Below are positions 15,712 through 18,038 of a stretch of 18,038 bases of DNA, piece by piece. A program made the translations under genes and the position numbers. The DNA lies in NCBI GenBank assembly GCA_005779525.1, contig SXIZ01000277.1:1-18038 (forward strand). Reading direction: 5' to 3'. The notes beneath the pieces were generated by a model. It made no database searches. It saw only the letters and a list, made by a program, of their open reading frames with translations, and was not told the DNA's origin. The stretch comes from Methylococcaceae bacterium (GTDB lineage Bacteria > Pseudomonadota > Gammaproteobacteria > Methylococcales > Methylomonadaceae). Position 1 is the stretch's first letter. Each line of letters starts with the position of its first letter.

Positions 15712-16602
15712 ATGCAAAAATTACTGGTTGTTGATGATGATAAATTTAGCCGAACCCTAACTCAAGCCACTCTCGAAGCAGCTGGCTATGATGTCGACGA
15801 TGCAGAAGATGGTGAAATAGCCTGGAACATCATTGATAAGGCCCCCAGTGATTTTGATTTAATTTTGCTCGATAAATGCATGCCTAAGTTGGATGGCCTG
15901 GATTTATTAAAACGTATTAAATCTGATCCACGTTTTAAAGACTTGCCCGTGGTGATGCTCACAGGCGCTACTCAGGAACAGGATATCGTAGATGGTTTGG
16001 CAGCAGGAGCGCATTATTATTTGACTAAGCCCTCCCCTGAGGAAATATTAACCAATGTCATCAAAAATGCCTTATTACAACTGCAAAACAAGCGTGAACT
16101 GCTATCTGCTATCGGTCACCAAACCGAAGCCCTCAAAATTTTAACCCGTGCAGAATTTAGTTTTAGCAATTTACAAGAAGCGAAAACCTTGGCTTTATGG
16201 CTAGCAGATGCCAGCATGGTGCCGGAACGTACCGTTAACGCCTACTCAGAGTTGTTAGTGAATGCCGTAGAACATGGTAATCTTGAGATCAGTTATCAAC
16301 AGAAAAGTCAGCTACTGCTAGCGGGACGTTGGGAAGAAGAAATAGCACAACGCCTTCAGCAAGAACCCTATGCTCATCGGCGAGTGACGGTCACCATGGA
16401 AACACAAACAGATCAATATATTGTTATCATTAAAGATGAAGGCAATGGCTTTGACTGGACCGAGTATTTAGATTTTAGCCCGGAACGCGCATTTGATTTA
16501 CATGGACGAGGCATTGCCATGGCCCGAAAAATGGGCTTAGATGATATTGAATATCAAGGGAATGGCAATACCGTAGTGACTATAGTTAAAAAATCTAATT
16601 AA
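15712..16602 (+). CDS. Response regulator fused to an RsbW-like (HATPase_c_2) ATP-binding domain
   Basis: I take the ATG at 15712 (296 residues); the TTG just before it is less likely, and GGAAAG (15701-15706) fits either. The receiver (1-125) has D8/D9, acceptor D54 (LILLDKCMP), T84 (VMLTGAT) and K106 (YLTKPSP). The C-terminal half is a GHKL ATPase of the anti-sigma serine-kinase type: ELLVNAVEHGN (N184), KDEGNGFDW (242-249), HGRGIAMA (264-271). There is no HisKA dimerisation box and no PP2C phosphatase domain. About 28 residues between the N and G1 boxes (QQKSQLLLAGRWEEEIAQRL...) are, as I recall, a feature of this receiver-ATPase family. It probably links phosphorelay input to a partner-switching output such as a STAS protein or sigma factor, but none is encoded here. 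It is 15 bases after the hybrid kinase gene and so probably cotranscribed. Confidence 0.9.
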   Translation: MQKLLVVDDDKFSRTLTQATLEAAGYDVDDAEDGEIAWNIIDKAPSDFDLILLDKCMPKLDGLDLLKRIKSDPRFKDLPVVMLTGATQEQDIVDGLAAGAHYYLTKPSPEEILTNVIKNALLQLQNKRELLSAIGHQTEALKILTRAEFSFSNLQEAKTLALWLADASMVPERTVNAYSELLVNAVEHGNLEISYQQKSQLLLAGRWEEEIAQRLQQEPYAHRRVTVTMETQTDQYIVIIKDEGNGFDWTEYLDFSPERAFDLHGRGIAMARKMGLDDIEYQGNGNTVVTIVKKSN

Positions 16603-16660
16603 GCCAAGACATGCAGGCTTATCGGAGAGCTTAGTTGCCGCCAATTCAAATCTAGCTGTA

Positions 16661-17248
16661 CTAAAAGAACATGAACTCACCTTCACCCATGATGGAATTA
16701 CCTTCGGGTAATGTTTGGTATTCCAATTTGAAGTTGGCGGCATCAATCATAGTATTCACTAAAATATAAATATTATGGTTAATATTAGTATCAAACTTCA
16801 ACGTAATCGCTTCTGTCTTTTTAGGTAAAATGGCTTTCAGATTATCACCTTGAATGACTGACGGCACCCCAAGACATAGATCACAGCCGTAATGCATCAG
16901 TTTATTTTTAAATCGCCCAACCAACTGATTGGTCAGTTCGCCTATCCAGTCTTGTAGATGTTGAGTATCATTAGTCTCCAGTTCTTCTAACTTCGCAGGA
17001 TAGGTGGCTTCCAAAATCTTAAAATTAGTTTCAATTGCAATCGTACTTCTAAAGCCATCGGCGGCCGCACCTAGTAAACCTACTATAGAGACATCAGTTT
17101 CATTACTGAAGGCACTGTCTAAACAAGCTACTAAGGTGGCTTGTAGGCCGTAGAACTCAAATAATTCTTGTGTTGCCGAAGTGACAAGCTCAATAATAGT
17201 TGCATGTGATTCTGCAATATTGGGGCAGTTTATTTCTTTTACAAACAT
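16661..17248 (-). CDS. CheX-like (CheC/CheX-family) phosphatase domain protein
   Basis: A 195-residue protein, somewhat longer than Thermotoga CheX (about 155). The CheX active-site helix is recognisable: WIGELTNQLVGRFKNKL, with the ExxN pair at E104 and N107 that positions water to attack phospho-Asp of a receiver. The surrounding alpha/beta pattern (VSIVGLLGAAADGFRSTIAIE early, NIYILVNTMI late) fits the CheC/CheX/FliY fold. A good Shine-Dalgarno (AGGAG on the minus strand, 17256-17260) lies 7 bases before the ATG. It converges on the receiver-ATPase gene with a 58-base gap, and no chemotaxis genes are nearby. A role in dephosphorylating one of the local receivers, most likely that of the hybrid kinase or the receiver-ATPase, is inference from position. 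It could instead be a chemotaxis adaptor working elsewhere. Confidence 0.82.
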   Translation of the reverse strand: MFVKEINCPNIAESHATIIELVTSATQELFEFYGLQATLVACLDSAFSNETDVSIVGLLGAAADGFRSTIAIETNFKILEATYPAKLEELETNDTQHLQDWIGELTNQLVGRFKNKLMHYGCDLCLGVPSVIQGDNLKAILPKKTEAITLKFDTNINHNIYILVNTMIDAANFKLEYQTLPEGNSIMGEGEFMFF

Positions 17249-17567
17249 TGAATATCTCCTGATAATTTTGTTTACTGCGGATCACAATTGCAATCTAAGC
17301 ACACTGTCGCGCAGTTCTGAGGAAGTTTATTGCAGAGTATCGACCAGATTAAGGTTTACTTAAGCCTGAGAGATACCAAGTTGTTCAAAAAATTCCATGA
17401 TGTGCCTTTTACAAAACAATCCATTAAGCGGCGTATTATTGCAACTTACAAAACATAGAGTTGGGCGGAGTGCCACACAACTTCCAACGCCAGCTGCCTA
17501 AAATCCGAATTTCATGGCATTGGGTACTGGTAAGTTCAATCTCTAGAATGGAGTTTAGCGCATTTTG

Positions 17568-17587
17568 GCAATTTCATCTGAAATTGC
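17568..17587. repeat. Near-perfect 20-base palindrome
   Basis: GCAATTTCA and TGAAATTGC flank a 2-base TC centre, giving a 9-bp inverted repeat. No T-run follows on either strand, so it is not an intrinsic terminator. Its symmetry and its place about 190 bases before lemA and 320 before the CheX-like start also suit a dimeric regulator operator. No known operator was matched. Confidence 0.4.
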
Positions 17588-17644
17588 TATGCATGAACAC
17601 GAGATTGTGCTGAAGTAGAAAAATTATACCTAGCTCCCTCAAAA

Positions 17645-17673
17645 AGTTATTCCGGCTCTGACTTTGTTAAAAT
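17645..17673 (+). promoter_or_regulatory. Candidate extended -10 promoter upstream of lemA
   Basis: TG-T-TAAAAT (17665-17673) is an extended -10 element with 5 of 6 bases of the hexamer. The -35 region (about 17645-17650) is poor, as is often tolerated with an extended -10. It lies about 105 bases before the lemA ATG. By eye only. Confidence 0.25.
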
Positions 17674-17777
17674 ACCGACCATTGATCAATTGAGATTGGA
17701 TTTCTAGTTAGCTACGGAATGGAGTATCCTAAAGTTTGAACATCATTTTCCTCTACTGATAAATCTACGAGAATCCT

Positions 17778-18038
17778 ATGAACCGATGGCTTATTTTGTT
17801 GTTCTGGCTGCTTACCCTCAATGGCTGCGGCTATAACACCCTACAATCTGCGGATGAAGACATAAAAGCCGCTTGGGGTGAAGTCCTTAACCAATACCAA
17901 CGCCGTGCCGATTTAATCCCAAACTTGGTGAATGCAGTTAAAGGCTATGCGGCGCATGAAAAAGACGTGTTAACCCAAGTCACGGAAGCTCGCGCCAAAG
18001 TGGGGACTTTGAATGCGAGCCCGGAATTGGTGAATGAC
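17778..18038 (+). CDS. lemA: LemA-family lipoprotein, N-terminal part
   Basis: Eighty-seven codons from the ATG to the right edge with no stop, so the gene is cut by the window (LemA proteins are about 180-200 residues). The N-terminus MNRWLILLFWLLTLNGCGYN is a lipoprotein signal with lipobox LNGC and modified Cys at residue 17. It is followed by the LemA hallmark: a residue stretch AWGEVLNQYQRRADLIPNLV, then NAVKGYAAHEKDVLTQVTEARAKV, a long helical segment. LemA proteins are membrane-anchored helical-bundle proteins of poorly known function, often encoded with a TPM-domain protein (YgcG) and sometimes a peptidase; those would lie beyond the edge. A weak GAGA precedes the ATG. Family call is firm. 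Confidence 0.93.
   Translation, partial: MNRWLILLFWLLTLNGCGYNTLQSADEDIKAAWGEVLNQYQRRADLIPNLVNAVKGYAAHEKDVLTQVTEARAKVGTLNASPELVND

Larger units (their letters stand above)
17249..17777. other. 529-base intergenic region between divergent cheX-like and lemA genes
   Basis: No frame here looks like a gene. It must hold the promoters of both divergent genes. Visible elements are the AGGAG ribosome site of the CheX-like gene (17256-17260), a perfect hairpin (17568-17587) and an extended -10 box facing lemA (17665-17673). The middle part (about 17400-17560) shows no repeat, RNA gene or gene fragment that I recognise. Confidence 0.5.

Noticed and set aside
16600..16621. Hairpin TAAGCC...GGCTTA at the end of the receiver-ATPase gene as a terminator.
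   Set aside because: Only 6 bp with a 10-base loop and no T-run on either strand.
17360..17398. Minus-strand 12-residue open frame (MEFFEQLGISQA) with AAAGG upstream, in the leader of the CheX-like gene.
   Set aside because: It resembles the start of DEAD-box helicases by chance, and it stops after 12 codons with no continuation. A leader peptide cannot be excluded but nothing else supports it.

Overview
The window looks like chromosomal DNA from a gammaproteobacterium with moderate GC, rich in environmental signalling. This rests on gene content: sigma-54 two-component system, Gram-negative outer-membrane barrel, CHASE2 cyclase, MASE3 hybrid kinase, CheX-like phosphatase, LemA. A sulfur oxidiser or methanotroph relative would fit, but I cannot fix the genus. 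There are no rRNA or tRNA genes, CRISPR arrays, transposase or phage genes.

Region 1 (1-3008) starts with a short inverted-repeat element (about 1-122). Then comes a tight minus-strand operon, in transcription order: GTP cyclohydrolase II, a RibD-type reductase without its deaminase half, a medium-chain dehydrogenase and a PTPS/QueD-family protein. The first three genes are 3-4 bases apart; the last follows after 54 bases. Together they could convert GTP into a modified pyrimidine or pterin. The set matches neither normal riboflavin nor queuosine synthesis. The PTPS-like enzyme carries Glu where the usual catalytic Cys sits, as in PTPS-III enzymes. This is the best candidate here for an undescribed pathway.

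Region 2 (3307-8098) is a sensing unit. A membrane histidine kinase and an NtrC-type sigma-54 activator are on the minus strand. A porin-like barrel and a small PstS-like periplasmic protein are on the plus strand. The kinase and porin start codons are only 29 bases apart, so their promoters must overlap coding sequence.

Region 3 (8271-17248) is for cyclic-nucleotide and phosphorelay signalling. It holds a CHASE2 class III nucleotide cyclase, a 1661-residue MASE3/PAS/GAF hybrid kinase ending in a receiver and an HPt, and a receiver fused to an RsbW-like ATPase. A CheX-like phosphatase converges on these genes. A plausible flow is hybrid kinase to HPt to the receiver-ATPase, with CheX removing phosphate.

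Region 4 (17249-18038) is about 530 bases without a convincing gene, followed by the start of a LemA-family lipoprotein gene that runs off the right edge.
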